From contig DASYKU010000084.1 in the NCBI GenBank assembly GCA_035995165.1, positions 1-36,756 of the forward strand: a stretch of 36,756 bases of DNA. The letters run 5' to 3'. Positions 16,778 to 24,828 of the stretch are shown here, in pieces (positions within the stretch are counted from its first letter, which is position 1; the number at the start of each line of letters is the position of its first letter). The notes below the pieces were generated by a model that did not search any database, was not told the DNA's origin, and saw only the letters and a list, made by a program, of their open reading frames with translations. A program made the translations under genes and the position numbers. Origin of the DNA: Mycobacteriales bacterium (GTDB lineage Bacteria > Actinomycetota > Actinomycetes > Mycobacteriales > CADCTP01).

Positions 16778-16792
16778 AAACACCCGGCGTTT
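16778..16792. promoter_or_regulatory. Near-palindrome, candidate operator of the permease operon
   Basis: AAACACCCGGCGTTT matches its own reverse complement at 12 of 15 positions and lies 34 bp upstream of the permease ATG, in the 160-bp space between divergent fumC and the permease. The AAAC/GTTT ends stand out in GC-rich DNA. No regulator gene is adjacent. Confidence 0.35.
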
Positions 16793-16868
16793 GGGCCCGA
16801 CAAGCCGTCATCGTGCTGCGCTTCGCCGGCGTGGTGCGGCTCACGCGGCCGGGGCTCGCGGCGCTGCC

Positions 16869-16874
16869 TAGGAT
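16869..16874 (+). promoter_or_regulatory. fumC: -10 hexamer TAGGAT of the fumC promoter
   Basis: TAGGAT is a common actinobacterial -10. It lies about 30 nt before the fumC GTG, leaving a short leader that carries AAGGAG (16892-16897) as ribosome-binding site. No good -35 is visible. Confidence 0.45.
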
Positions 16875-16904
16875 CGGGGCCAATCCCCGTCGAAGGAGCC
16901 GCAG

Positions 16905-18302
16905 GTGAGCGAGGAGTTCCGGGTCGAACACGACTCGATGGGTGACGTCCGGGTGCCGGCCCGGGCCAAGTGGCGGGCGCAGACGCAGCGCGCCGTGGAG
17001 AACTTCCCGATCTCCGGGCAGCCGGTCGAGCGCGAGCTCATCCGCGGGCTGGCGCTGATCAAGGGCTTCGGCGCCCGGGTCCGGGCCGAGCGCGGGCTGC
17101 TCGACGCGGACAAGGCCGCCGCGATCTCGGCCGCGGCCGCGTCGGTGGCGGCCGGCGAGTGGGACGCGGAGTTCCCGATCGACGTGTTCCAGACCGGCTC
17201 CGGCACGTCCTCGAACATGAACGCGAACGAGGTCATCGCGACGCTCGCCTCCGAGCGGCTCGGCGGCGCGTCCGTACACCCGAACGACGACGTCAACGAC
17301 CCGCTGTCGAGCAACGACCAGTTCCCCTCGGCGATCCACGTCGCCGCCACCAACGCGGTCGTCAACGACCTGATCCCGGCACTGCGGGTGCTGCACGCGT
17401 CGCTGTCGGCGAAGTCGGCCGAGTTCGCGACCGTGGTGAAGTCCGGGCGCACGCACCTGATGGACGCGACCCCGGTGACGCTGGGCCAGGAGTTCGGCGG
17501 CTACGCGGCCCAGGTGTCGTACGGGATCGAGCGCCTCGAGTCGTCGCTCCCACGGCTGGCCGAGCTGCCGCTGGGCGGGACCGCGGTCGGCACCGGGATC
17601 AACGCGCCGGCCGGGTTCGCGGCCCAGGTCATCGCGCTGATCGCCGAGGAGACCGGGCTGCCGCTGACCGAGGCCCGAAACCACTTCGAGGCCCAGGGCG
17701 CGCGGGACGCGCTGGTCGAGACCTCGGGGCAGCTGCGCACGATCGCGGTCGGGCTGGTCAAGATCACCAATGACCTGCGCTGGATGGGCTCCGGTCCCCG
17801 TACGGGTCTGGGCGAGATCGCGCTGCCCGACCTGCAGCCCGGGTCCTCGATCATGCCGGGCAAGGTCAACCCGGTCATCCCGGAGGCCGTGCAGATGGTC
17901 GCGGCGCAGGTGATCGGCAACGACGTGACCGTGGCGTACGCGGGGGCGGCCGGCAACTTCGAGCTCAACGTGATGCTGCCGGTGCTCGCCCGCAACGTGC
18001 TGGAGTCGACCCGGCTGCTGGCGACCTCGTCCCGGCTGCTCGCCACCCGCTGCGTGGACGGGATCACCGCGAACGTCGAGCGGGCCCGGGAGCTGGCCGA
18101 GTCCTCGCCGTCGGTGGTGACGCCGCTCAACCGCTTCATCGGCTACGACGAGGCGGCCAAGGTGGCGAAGCAGTCGCTGGCCGAGCGGAAGACGATCCGG
18201 CAGGTCGTGATCGAGCGCGGGTACGTCGCCGACGGCAAGATCAGCGAGGAGGACCTCGACCGCGTACTCGACGTCCTGTCCATGACCCGCCCCCCCGAGT
18301 AG
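16905..18302 (+). CDS. fumC: Class II fumarate hydratase
   Basis: A 465-residue FumC, which interconverts fumarate and malate in the citric acid cycle without an iron-sulfur cluster. The family motifs are present in order: [16 protein letters not shown] (about residues 95-110), [19 protein letters not shown] (about 125-143), [18 protein letters not shown] (about 180-197) and the signature loop [11 protein letters not shown] (about 312-322). The GTG at 16905 follows an AAGGAG at ideal distance. It lies downstream of glpX in the conserved actinobacterial order, but is separated from it here by a minus-strand accessory block. A strong hairpin ends the gene against the convergent Tad-operon end. 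Confidence 0.97.
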   Translation: MSEEFRVEHDSMGDVRVPARAKWRAQTQRAVENFPISGQPVERELIRGLALIKGFGARVRAERGLLDADKAAAISAAAASVAAGEWDAEFPIDVFQTGSGTSSNMNANEVIATLASERLGGASVHPNDDVNDPLSSNDQFPSAIHVAATNAVVNDLIPALRVLHASLSAKSAEFATVVKSGRTHLMDATPVTLGQEFGGYAAQVSYGIERLESSLPRLAELPLGGTAVGTGINAPAGFAAQVIALIAEETGLPLTEARNHFEAQGARDALVETSGQLRTIAVGLVKITNDLRWMGSGPRTGLGEIALPDLQPGSSIMPGKVNPVIPEAVQMVAAQVIGNDVTVAYAGAAGNFELNVMLPVLARNVLESTRLLATSSRLLATRCVDGITANVERARELAESSPSVVTPLNRFIGYDEAAKVAKQSLAERKTIRQVVIERGYVADGKISEEDLDRVLDVLSMTRPPE

Positions 18303-18310
18303 TCCCCGAT

Positions 18311-18346
18311 TCCCCGGCCCGCCTCAGGCGGTGAGGCGGGCGGGGA
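18311..18346. terminator. Two-way hairpin terminator between fumC and the Tad operon
   Basis: The 10-bp perfect stem GCCCGCCTCA / TGAGGCGGGC (18317-18326 and 18332-18341, loop GGCGG) extends through a 1-base bulge by TCCCC/GGGGA pairing. It begins 9 bp after the fumC stop and includes the stop and last codons of the convergent LysM gene, so it can serve both strands. There is no U-run, as is common in high-GC genomes. Confidence 0.7.
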
Positions 18347-21300
18347 CTCCGCGGGGGTCGGTGAGGGGGGCGTCGAGGGCCTCCGCCTTGTCGGCCAGGA
18401 CGCGGTTCGCCGCCGCGTCGCCGTCGCGCTCGCGGACGCCCTCGAGCAGGTCGTCCCAGAGCAGCCCGGACGCCGGCTCGACCCGCAGCCCGGCCCGGGC
18501 CGCGGCGATCGCCCCGTCCAGCCGCCCGGCGGTGCGGTATCCCGCCGCCGCCCGGTGCGCCACGTCCGCGACGAGCGCCGGCATCTGGTGCGACACCGGG
18601 TCCCGCGCGATCCAGGTGTAGCGCCGCGGCAGGTGCGGCTCGACCAGCGGCCCCCGCGCCAGCTCCAGCGCCCGCAGCACGTCCTCCTCGCCGCCGCGCG
18701 CGGCCAGCGCCACGAACTGGTGCCAGTCCAGCTGCACCTCGTCCGACAGCCGCAGCCGCCCGTCCTCGTCCAGCCGCAGTCGCGGCTGCCCGGCGGCGTC
18801 CGTCCCGAGCCAGTCGCCGACCCGGGCCAGCGTCGCGTCCCGCTCGGCCACGGTCACCCCGTACGGCCAGACCGAGGCGGCCAGCGCCCGCGGCGTCACC
18901 CCGCCGGTGAGCGCGAGGAAGCCGGCGATCTCCAGCGCCAGCGGCGTCCCCGGCAGCAGCCGGTCGGCGCTGTCCACACCGGGCTCGCCGAAGATCCGCA
19001 GCAGCACCGCGGGCTCCCGGTCCGGGTCCACCGGCCGCGGCAGCGCCGGCACCGCGAGCTGCTCGACCGGCTCCTCCGGCACCGCCGACACCGGCGCCCA
19101 GACCGGGGCCGGCGTCGTCGGCACCGGTGCGGCCGCGGCCGCCTCGGCCCGCACCAGCCGGGCCAGCGCCGCGTACGACCGGGCGGTGAGCAGCTGCGCG
19201 CCCACGGTCACGCCGAGCACGCCGGTGTCGAGCATGCCCTTGTCGTCGATCGCGAACCGCCAGCGCGCGTCGGGCACCTCCCCGGCGATGAGCACGCCCA
19301 GCGGCGCCCGCCGGGCCGAGCGGGCCCAGTCCTGCAGCTCGGCCAGCTGCTCCGGCGCCGGCGGCGAGGCCAGCACCAGGAAGTCCGGGGTCAGGCCGTC
19401 GCCGCGCAGCCCGCGGACCCGGCCGGTGAGCACCGACTCGATCCCGGACGCGGACAGCGCCTGCCGGCCGGCCGAGAGCCGGTCGGTGACGCCCTCGACG
19501 ACCTCCTCCAGCGTGTCCACGCAGCGCAGCCGGTCCTCGCTGATCGGCGCCAGCGCCGAGCCGAAGCCGACCAGCGTGACCCGCATGTCGTCGGACCAGC
19601 GGTTGGTGACCAGCTCGACCGCGGCCGCGGCGACCACGCTGCGGGCCCGGTCGAGGTCGCCGGCCACGCAGATGGCACCGCCCGCGCTCTCCAGGTCGAC
19701 GAAGATCCGGCCCTGCCCGTCGCCGCCGACGGAGACCAGCCCCGGCAGCGGCGCGGCGGCGCCGGCCGTGGCCGGCAGCTGGGTCGAGCGGTCCAGCACC
19801 CAGCGGGAGCCGCCGTTCTCGGCCGTGAACGGCAGCGGCGCCTGGTCCTGCGGCACCGCGAGCAGCAGCTCCAGCGCGTCCTCGGACAGGCGGGCCGCGT
19901 ACACCTCCGGGACCGGGCGGTCGTGCTCGGCCAGCGTCCGGGCCAGGGTCCGCAGCGCGCGGTCGAGGTAGTCGGCGCCGGCGGTGTCGGCGCCGAGCCG
20001 GACGGCGACCTCGGCCGCCGCGGCCTCGGCGTCGGGCAGCGGGACCGCGGACCCGGCCCGGCGCTGGGTGGCGCGCTTCCGGCGCAGGGCGACCAGGACC
20101 TCGAGTACGCCGGCCGCGAGCAGCTCCGCGCCGACCAGGTCCCAGGGGATCTCGGGCGAGCGCTCCGGCGCCTGGGCGGCGCCGGTGACGGGCCGGGTGG
20201 CGGCCCGGTCGAGCGGGCCGGGCGTCGCGGTGCCGGCGCCGCCGGTCGGCGACACCGAGCCGGCCGAGCCGTTCGCCGACCCGGTCCCGTTCACGGAGCC
20301 CGCTCCGTTGACCGAGCCGGTCCCGTTCGCGGACCCGGTCCCGTTCACCGACCCAGTTCCACTGACGGGCCCGGTTCCGTTGATCGAGCCGGCCCCGTAA
20401 GAGCCGGTCCCGTTCACCGACCCGGTCCCGTTGACGGATCCGCCGCCACTGAGCGAACCGGACCCGCCGCCGGTGCCGGTGACCGTCCCGGTGACCGAGC
20501 CCGTCGACGACCCGGCACCGCTGAGCGAACCGGATCCGGCCGGGGTGGTCACGCCGGCGGCCGGCTCCGCGCCGGACAGCTGCGGGGTGATCTCGATCAG
20601 GCCCGCACCGCGGGCGTCGGCCGGCAGCACCAGCGTCCAGCCCGGGCGGATCAGGCTCTCCAGGGTGAGCTTCGACCCGTCCGGCTGCAGCCGGCCCTGG
20701 TTCAGCTCGAAGACCTCGCGGTAGCGGATGCCGGAGCCGAGGTAGCGCTCGGAGATGTCCCAGAGGCTGTCGTGGTGGCGGCCCTGCGGCGGCATCACCA
20801 CGTACTGCTTGGCGCCGTGCAGCATCCCCGCCGAGGCACTGCTGGGCGCCGGCACCTGAGCCGCGTCCGCCTGCCGCGCGGCGGCGTCGGCCTGTCCGAC
20901 CGTCTGGCTCGCGACCTGGGCGAACGCGCCGGACACCGAGGCCACCGCGGCCGGCGCGGCGGTGGGCGGACCGCTCGGCGCGTGCGCGCTCTGCAGCCCG
21001 TGCCCGGCGGTGGCCAGCAGCAGTACCGCGGTGATGAGCCGGCGGGCGAAGTCCTGCTGGGCGGCCGCGGCGAACGGCACCCGCCAGGGCAGCCCGCTCC
21101 CCCGTACGCCCGCGACGAGCTCGACGATCAGGCAGGACACCAGCTGGGCCCAGGCCAGCCAGACGATGCAGACGATGACGTCGAGCACGAACTCGATCGG
21201 GAGCTGCCCGCCCACCGGGTCCCGCGGGATCACCGGAATCGGGTTGCCGACGACGAGCACCAGCGCGACCGGGATGCCCAGCGCGATGCCGAGCAGCAGC

Positions 21301-21389
21301 ACCCCGGAGACCAGCCCGCGCAGCGTGTCACCGCGCCGCTTGACCCGGCGGGCGCCGTCCAGCGGCGCCGTCGACATCGTCTTGCTCAC
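18324..21389 (-). CDS. Membrane protein with external LysM and cytoplasmic SARP-like (wHTH-BTAD) region
   Basis: A 1021-residue protein with three N-terminal hydrophobic helices (about 24-47, 65-93, 113-130) and a LysM-like domain (about 191-247, with SLWDISERYLGSGIRYREVF). A Gly/Ser/Thr/Asn repeat linker (about 277-379) follows, then a fourth hydrophobic helix (about 417-435) and about 585 mostly cytoplasmic residues. The C-terminus (795-1021) resembles a SARP-type winged helix (ALAASVWPYGVTVAERDATL) followed by a BTAD tetratricopeptide-like bundle. The predicted topology puts LysM outside and BTAD inside. It ends the Tad operon, 13 bp after the TadG-like gene. The GTG at 21389 has a weak GGGGCGG site; the ATG at 21377 is an alternative. 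Whether it binds DNA or is a scaffold is unknown. Confidence 0.85.
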   Translation of the reverse strand: MSKTMSTAPLDGARRVKRRGDTLRGLVSGVLLLGIALGIPVALVLVVGNPIPVIPRDPVGGQLPIEFVLDVIVCIVWLAWAQLVSCLIVELVAGVRGSGLPWRVPFAAAAQQDFARRLITAVLLLATAGHGLQSAHAPSGPPTAAPAAVASVSGAFAQVASQTVGQADAAARQADAAQVPAPSSASAGMLHGAKQYVVMPPQGRHHDSLWDISERYLGSGIRYREVFELNQGRLQPDGSKLTLESLIRPGWTLVLPADARGAGLIEITPQLSGAEPAAGVTTPAGSGSLSGAGSSTGSVTGTVTGTGGGSGSLSGGGSVNGTGSVNGTGSYGAGSINGTGPVSGTGSVNGTGSANGTGSVNGAGSVNGTGSANGSAGSVSPTGGAGTATPGPLDRAATRPVTGAAQAPERSPEIPWDLVGAELLAAGVLEVLVALRRKRATQRRAGSAVPLPDAEAAAAEVAVRLGADTAGADYLDRALRTLARTLAEHDRPVPEVYAARLSEDALELLLAVPQDQAPLPFTAENGGSRWVLDRSTQLPATAGAAAPLPGLVSVGGDGQGRIFVDLESAGGAICVAGDLDRARSVVAAAAVELVTNRWSDDMRVTLVGFGSALAPISEDRLRCVDTLEEVVEGVTDRLSAGRQALSASGIESVLTGRVRGLRGDGLTPDFLVLASPPAPEQLAELQDWARSARRAPLGVLIAGEVPDARWRFAIDDKGMLDTGVLGVTVGAQLLTARSYAALARLVRAEAAAAAPVPTTPAPVWAPVSAVPEEPVEQLAVPALPRPVDPDREPAVLLRIFGEPGVDSADRLLPGTPLALEIAGFLALTGGVTPRALAASVWPYGVTVAERDATLARVGDWLGTDAAGQPRLRLDEDGRLRLSDEVQLDWHQFVALAARGGEEDVLRALELARGPLVEPHLPRRYTWIARDPVSHQMPALVADVAHRAAAGYRTAGRLDGAIAAARAGLRVEPASGLLWDDLLEGVRERDGDAAANRVLADKAEALDAPLTDPRGVPARLTA
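20245..20537 (-). repeat. Degenerate 18-bp-type repeat tract encoding Gly/Ser/Asn/Thr linker
   Basis: The tract encodes repeated hexapeptides such as GSVNGT and GSANGT in the linker between LysM and the fourth membrane helix. The DNA units vary around GACCCGGTCCCGTTCACC on the plus strand. Such in-frame tracts change length by slippage or recombination, so linker length may vary among strains. Confidence 0.8.
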
Positions 21390-21402
21390 CGTTGTCCGCC
21401 CC

Positions 21403-21843
21403 TCACAACCCGGTCACCGCGATGGCCTCCGCCGTGGCGTTGACCTCCAGCTCCTTGAACTTCGGCACGATGCCGAGGAGCGTCGTCTGAAACTTGATCT
21501 GCACGGTCACGGTGACGCCGTGGAACCCGCCTCGTGCGTCCCCGACGGGTCGGGTGAAGGCCATCGTCCAGGTCACGCCGCTGAGGTTGTTCGCGTACTG
21601 CGCGGCGGCCTGGCGGGCGTCGTTGTTGCTGTCGAAGACCCGGCAGTCGCCCAGGTCCCGCAGCGTCGCGACATCGCACTGGCCGGCCGCCGCCCGGGCG
21701 GCGGACTCGGCGATGTCCGCGGCCCGCTGCTTCGCGGCCAGGCCGGCCCCGCCGTCGATCACCAGCCCGGCCATGAAGATCATCGCGGGCGCGAAGATCG
21801 CCACGAACAGCGCCGCGGAGCCGCGGTCGCGCCGGCTGCGCAT
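21403..21843 (-). CDS. TadG-like pilus assembly protein
   Basis: A 146-residue protein with a single N-terminal membrane helix (about residues 9-30, ALFVAIFAPAMIFMAGLVID) and an exported remainder. The start RSRRDRGSAALFVAIFAP and following GGAGLAAKQRAADIAESAAR match the TadE/TadG-like domain of Tad loci. Unlike the two genes before it, it lacks Glu at +5 after the Gly (Phe instead), so cleavage by the prepilin peptidase is less likely, as expected for a TadG-type protein. It overlaps the preceding gene in ATGA fashion. Two cysteines (about 56 and 67) could form a disulphide outside the cell. Confidence 0.82.
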   Translation of the reverse strand: MRSRRDRGSAALFVAIFAPAMIFMAGLVIDGGAGLAAKQRAADIAESAARAAAGQCDVATLRDLGDCRVFDSNNDARQAAAQYANNLSGVTWTMAFTRPVGDARGGFHGVTVTVQIKFQTTLLGIVPKFKELEVNATAEAIAVTGL

Positions 21844-22241
21844 CAGTTCGTCCCCCGGAAGATGTCGACCACGGACGCGGCCTGGGCCGTGATCGTCTGC
21901 TTGCCCCAGAGCGTGGTCACCCGGCAGGTCGCGGTCGCGGTGACCCGGCCGCCGGGCGCCGGGACGACCGGGTTGAGGCCGAGCGGGTCGCAGTCGCGGT
22001 TGGCGGTGGCCGCCGCGTACGCATCCAGGGCGGCCTGCTCGGCGGTGCCGTTGTGGTTGATCGTCGCGGCCCGGGCGGCGTCCCGCGCGGCACCCTGGAC
22101 CGCGGCCCGGCCCTCGGTGACCCGGCCGACCGAGATGATGAACGAGATCACCAGCAGCAGCGTCGGCGCGAGCACGGCCAGCTCGAGCGAGAACGATCCC
22201 CGCTCGCGCCGCCGCGCCGCCCTGTCCGCCGTCCTGGTCAT
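21843..22241 (-). CDS. TadE-family pseudopilin
   Basis: A 132-residue minor pilin-like protein. The segment RRERGSFSLELAVLAPTLLL (about residues 11-30) has the Gly cleavage site and Glu at +5 expected for processing by a type IV prepilin peptidase, followed by the hydrophobic assembly helix. The exported part contains two Cys (about 83 and 106). TadE-type proteins are needed for assembly of Flp pili. It lies 2 bp from the previous TadE-type gene and overlaps the TadG-like gene by ATGA. Confidence 0.85.
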   Translation of the reverse strand: MTRTADRAARRRERGSFSLELAVLAPTLLLVISFIISVGRVTEGRAAVQGAARDAARAATINHNGTAEQAALDAYAAATANRDCDPLGLNPVVPAPGGRVTATATCRVTTLWGKQTITAQAASVVDIFRGTN

Positions 22242-22243
22242 GC

Positions 22244-22720
22244 TCAGGTGTCTCCCGATCGCTTGAAGATCTCGAACGGCCCGCCGGCCGTCGCCGTGAT
22301 GGTGAGCTTGTCGCCGCCGAACAACCCGGGGATGATCAAGATCGGGTTGGCCGTGACCGTGATCCGGACCTGGTTGGTGGCGTTGTCGACGGTGCCGACC
22401 GCGACCGGCCGGCTGGTGGTGTCGCCGCTGTCGTCCAGCAACTGCCACTGCGCCAGCGCGCTGGACTGGGCCAGGGCCTGGACCTGGGCCGGGCTGGGCA
22501 CGGAGTCCTCCAGCTGCACGTTGGACGGGTACGCCCGCACCGCCCGGGCGGTCCCCTCGGCCTCGGCCTTGATCACGTTGCGGGCGTGGTAGTAGAGCGC
22601 GGCCTGGACCGTGAGGAACACCAGCAGCAGGAACACCACCGACAGCATCGCGAACTCCAGCGACGTCGAGCCGCGCTCCTGCCGGGCGGTGCGCGACCGC
22701 CGCAGCGGCCGCCGGCTCAC
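22244..22720 (-). CDS. TadE-family pseudopilin
   Basis: A 158-residue protein with the same layout as its downstream neighbour: basic leader, RQERGSTSLEFAMLSVVFLL (Gly cleavage site, Glu at +5), hydrophobic helix to about residue 42, then an exported domain. There are no cysteines. The GTG start overlaps the stop of the Flp pilin gene by 4 bp, so the two are probably translated together. Confidence 0.85.
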   Translation of the reverse strand: MSRRPLRRSRTARQERGSTSLEFAMLSVVFLLLVFLTVQAALYYHARNVIKAEAEGTARAVRAYPSNVQLEDSVPSPAQVQALAQSSALAQWQLLDDSGDTTSRPVAVGTVDNATNQVRITVTANPILIIPGLFGGDKLTITATAGGPFEIFKRSGDT

Positions 22721-22941
22721 TGGCCCGGGATGTCTTCGTTCTTCACGATGTTGCCGGCGTCGGTGACCTTCTGATACACGATGCCGCCGATCAGGACAGC
22801 CGCGGCGATGAGCACCGCGGCGATGATCGCGGTCTCCAGCGCGGACGCACCCCGGTCGCTCTTCTCGCGCAGCGGTTCCACCCGAGTCCGGATATACGCC
22901 AGCGTGAACGCCACGATCGGGTTGTCGAGGAAGTTCGACAC
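22717..22941 (-). CDS. Flp-type major pilin
   Basis: A 74-residue prepilin. The leader is 31 residues and ends in Gly31, followed by ASALE so that Glu36 is at +5, the class IVb signature. The helix ETAIIAAVLIAAAVLIGGIV (36-55) and a short polar tail follow. This is the expected structural subunit of the Tad pilus. The GTG start has a good GGGAGAGG site. The leader is unusually long for Flp pilins but typical of actinobacterial ones. It is preceded by a 79-bp spacer holding an inverted repeat, the only sizeable gap in the operon. No prepilin peptidase gene is in the window. Confidence 0.85.
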   Translation of the reverse strand: MSNFLDNPIVAFTLAYIRTRVEPLREKSDRGASALETAIIAAVLIAAAVLIGGIVYQKVTDAGNIVKNEDIPGQ

Positions 22942-22962
22942 AGCCTCTCCCTGGTTGCTCGT

Positions 22963-23019
22963 TTCGGGCGGTAACGCGGACGGACCGACGAATGGTACCT
23001 GCGTGCGGTTCCGCCCGAA
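22963..23019 (-). promoter_or_regulatory. Inverted repeat between tadC and the pilin gene
   Basis: The 9-bp perfect arms TTCGGGCGG (22963-22971) and CCGCCCGAA (23011-23019) flank 39 nt. The structure starts directly after the tadC stop and ends about 20 nt before the pilin GTG. It could stop or stabilise transcripts so that pilin is made in larger amounts than the assembly proteins, or it could be an operator of a pilin promoter. Confidence 0.5.
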
Positions 23020-23020
23020 C

Positions 23021-23944
23021 CTACAAAATCCGACTTACTGCCGGGTAGGCCAGAAAAAGGAGATATCCCAGCACGATGAGCATCTGGGCGACCAGCATCG
23101 ACTGGGATCTCTCACCTGCCCGGCCCTCCATCTCGGCCAGCTCCCGGCGGCGCAGCGTCGCGGCCCGGGCGGCCAGCGAGTCACGGATCTTGGCGCCGTC
23201 GTCAGCGACGAGCGTCAGCGCGGCGGCGAGGTCGCGCAGCTCGTTGAGGCCGACCTCGTCCCCGAGGCGGCCGAGGGCCGCCCACGGGGTGAGGCCCTGC
23301 AGTCGGGCGAACGCGAGGGTGTCGCGCAGCCGGGCGAACGGCCAGCCACCACCGATGGCGGCGGCGGCGGTCAGCGCCTCCGGCACGCCCCGGCCGCCGG
23401 CCAGGTTCATCGAGACCAGGTCGAGGAAGGCGCCGACCGCGTGCCGGAAGTCCTGGCGGCGGGAGGCCGCCTCCTTCCGGACCGCCGCGAGCGGCAGCAG
23501 CGCCCCCAGCAGCGCGAACAGCAGCGCCATACCGAGGGAGACGCTCAGCCCCAGCGAGATCCCGGCCGCGGCCGCGGCGGTGGCCAGGACCGGTCCGAAC
23601 AGCAGGCCCCCGACACCGAAGAGCACCGTGCTGGCCAGGAACCCCTCCAGCGAGCGGCCGAGCACGGCCAGGTCCGAGCGCAGCGACTGGACCCGGAGCC
23701 CGCGGGCCTCGAAGCCCGCGGCCAGCCGGGAGCCGAGTCGGACCCGCCAGTCCGAGAGGCCCTCGTTGGTGAGGATCGCGTCGGAGACCGAGAACCGGGC
23801 CGGCTGCCGGTCGGCGTCGAGCCGGGCGATGCCGGCCGCGATGGTCGGGCGGGCCGGGCGCAGCGCCAGCACGAACGCCAGCAGGCCGAGGCCGACCACG
23901 GCGCCCGCGATCATCGCGTAGAGCACGTCCATGGACAGGATCAC
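23021..23944 (-). CDS. tadC: TadC-like pilus platform protein (T2SS F family)
   Basis: A 307-residue inner-membrane protein with an N-terminal helix (about 6-27), a central pair of helices (about 105-155) and a C-terminal helix (about 283-305), enclosing a cytoplasmic T2SSF domain. Family motifs are visible as FLDLVSMNLAGGRGVPEAL (about 178-196) and DEVGLNELRDLAAAL (about 229-243). The TadB/TadC pair forms the platform on which TadA acts. The GTG overlaps the tadB stop (GTGA). It ends in a hydrophobic VSRIL. Confidence 0.88.
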   Translation of the reverse strand: MILSMDVLYAMIAGAVVGLGLLAFVLALRPARPTIAAGIARLDADRQPARFSVSDAILTNEGLSDWRVRLGSRLAAGFEARGLRVQSLRSDLAVLGRSLEGFLASTVLFGVGGLLFGPVLATAAAAAGISLGLSVSLGMALLFALLGALLPLAAVRKEAASRRQDFRHAVGAFLDLVSMNLAGGRGVPEALTAAAAIGGGWPFARLRDTLAFARLQGLTPWAALGRLGDEVGLNELRDLAAALTLVADDGAKIRDSLAARAATLRRRELAEMEGRAGERSQSMLVAQMLIVLGYLLFLAYPAVSRIL

Positions 23945-24828
23945 GACGGCAGCCCCACCCGGTCGAGCGTCCGGCGGTCGGTCCGGCCGTCCAGGAACCG
24001 CCGCGCCGTGTCGTACTTCGAGAGCCGGCGCAGCCAGAGGAAGCCGGCCGCGAAGATGCCGCAGACCACGGCCAGCGTCACCTGCCCGGCGAAGGAGTCG
24101 TACGGCTGGACGTAGTCAGGGTTGATGAAGCGCAGCCCGAAGACCACGATCAGGGTCAGGATCGTGATGATCTGCACGCTGCGCCGGGTCGAGGCCCGGC
24201 TGGCCTCGATCCGGTTGCGCATGTCCATCTCCTCGCGCGCCGCCTGCGAGAGCGCGGTGAGCACGTCGCGCAGACCCGGCCCGCGCAGCCGCGCGTTGAG
24301 CACGAGCGCGGCCAGGATCAGGTCGGCCCCGGGGTCGTTGAGGTCGTCGCCGAACTTCAGCAGCGCGTCCGGCAGCGGCTCGCGGGTGTGCAGCCGGTCG
24401 ATGAGCAGCGCCAGCTGGGGCTTGAGGATCGGCGCGGCGGCGTTGTACGAGGCCGGGATCGCCTGCTCCAGCCCGACCGCGCCGGCGATCGTGTCCCGCA
24501 GCGACTCGGTCCAGGACGCGAGCCCCTCCAGCCGCAGCACCTCGGCCCGGCCGTGCGCGGCGCCGCCGAACAGCGCCGTGGCGAAGAACCCGAGCAGCCC
24601 GACCCCGATCGCGACGACGAGCCAGCCGGTCGCGAGCAGCGCCACGATCCCCAGCCCGCCGCCGAGCAGCAGCCGGCGGCCGAGGTCGCCGGCGTCGAGC
24701 CGGTCGCTGAGCGAGGGGCCGGTCGACTCCTTCGGCGTCCAGCCGACCAGCGACGCGATGAGCAGCAGCAGGCCGCCGCCGGCGACCGCCCCGCCGAACA
24801 GCGCGAGCAGCATGTCGGAGCCGATCAC
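23941..24828 (-). CDS. tadB: TadB-like pilus platform protein (T2SS F family)
   Basis: A 295-residue membrane protein with helices at about residues 6-27, 53-90, 218-236 and 245-265, and a cytoplasmic T2SSF domain between them (LASWTESLRDTIAGAVGLEQ at about 103-122, then the helical bundle with LNARLRGPGLRDVLTALSQA). It pairs with TadC. The GTG at 24828 is chosen because it gives a GTGA overlap with the tadA stop; the longer open frame runs into tadA and is noise. Confidence 0.88.
   Translation of the reverse strand: MIGSDMLLALFGGAVAGGGLLLLIASLVGWTPKESTGPSLSDRLDAGDLGRRLLLGGGLGIVALLATGWLVVAIGVGLLGFFATALFGGAAHGRAEVLRLEGLASWTESLRDTIAGAVGLEQAIPASYNAAAPILKPQLALLIDRLHTREPLPDALLKFGDDLNDPGADLILAALVLNARLRGPGLRDVLTALSQAAREEMDMRNRIEASRASTRRSVQIITILTLIVVFGLRFINPDYVQPYDSFAGQVTLAVVCGIFAAGFLWLRRLSKYDTARRFLDGRTDRRTLDRVGLPS

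Noticed and set aside
20245-20537. CRISPR-like periodic repeats
   Set aside because: The repeats are in frame, short, without unique spacers, and encode a Gly/Ser/Asn linker.
18555-21443. Long open frame opposite the LysM protein gene
   Set aside because: Arg/Gly/His-rich composition, no family motif, and the minus-strand frame has clear domains.
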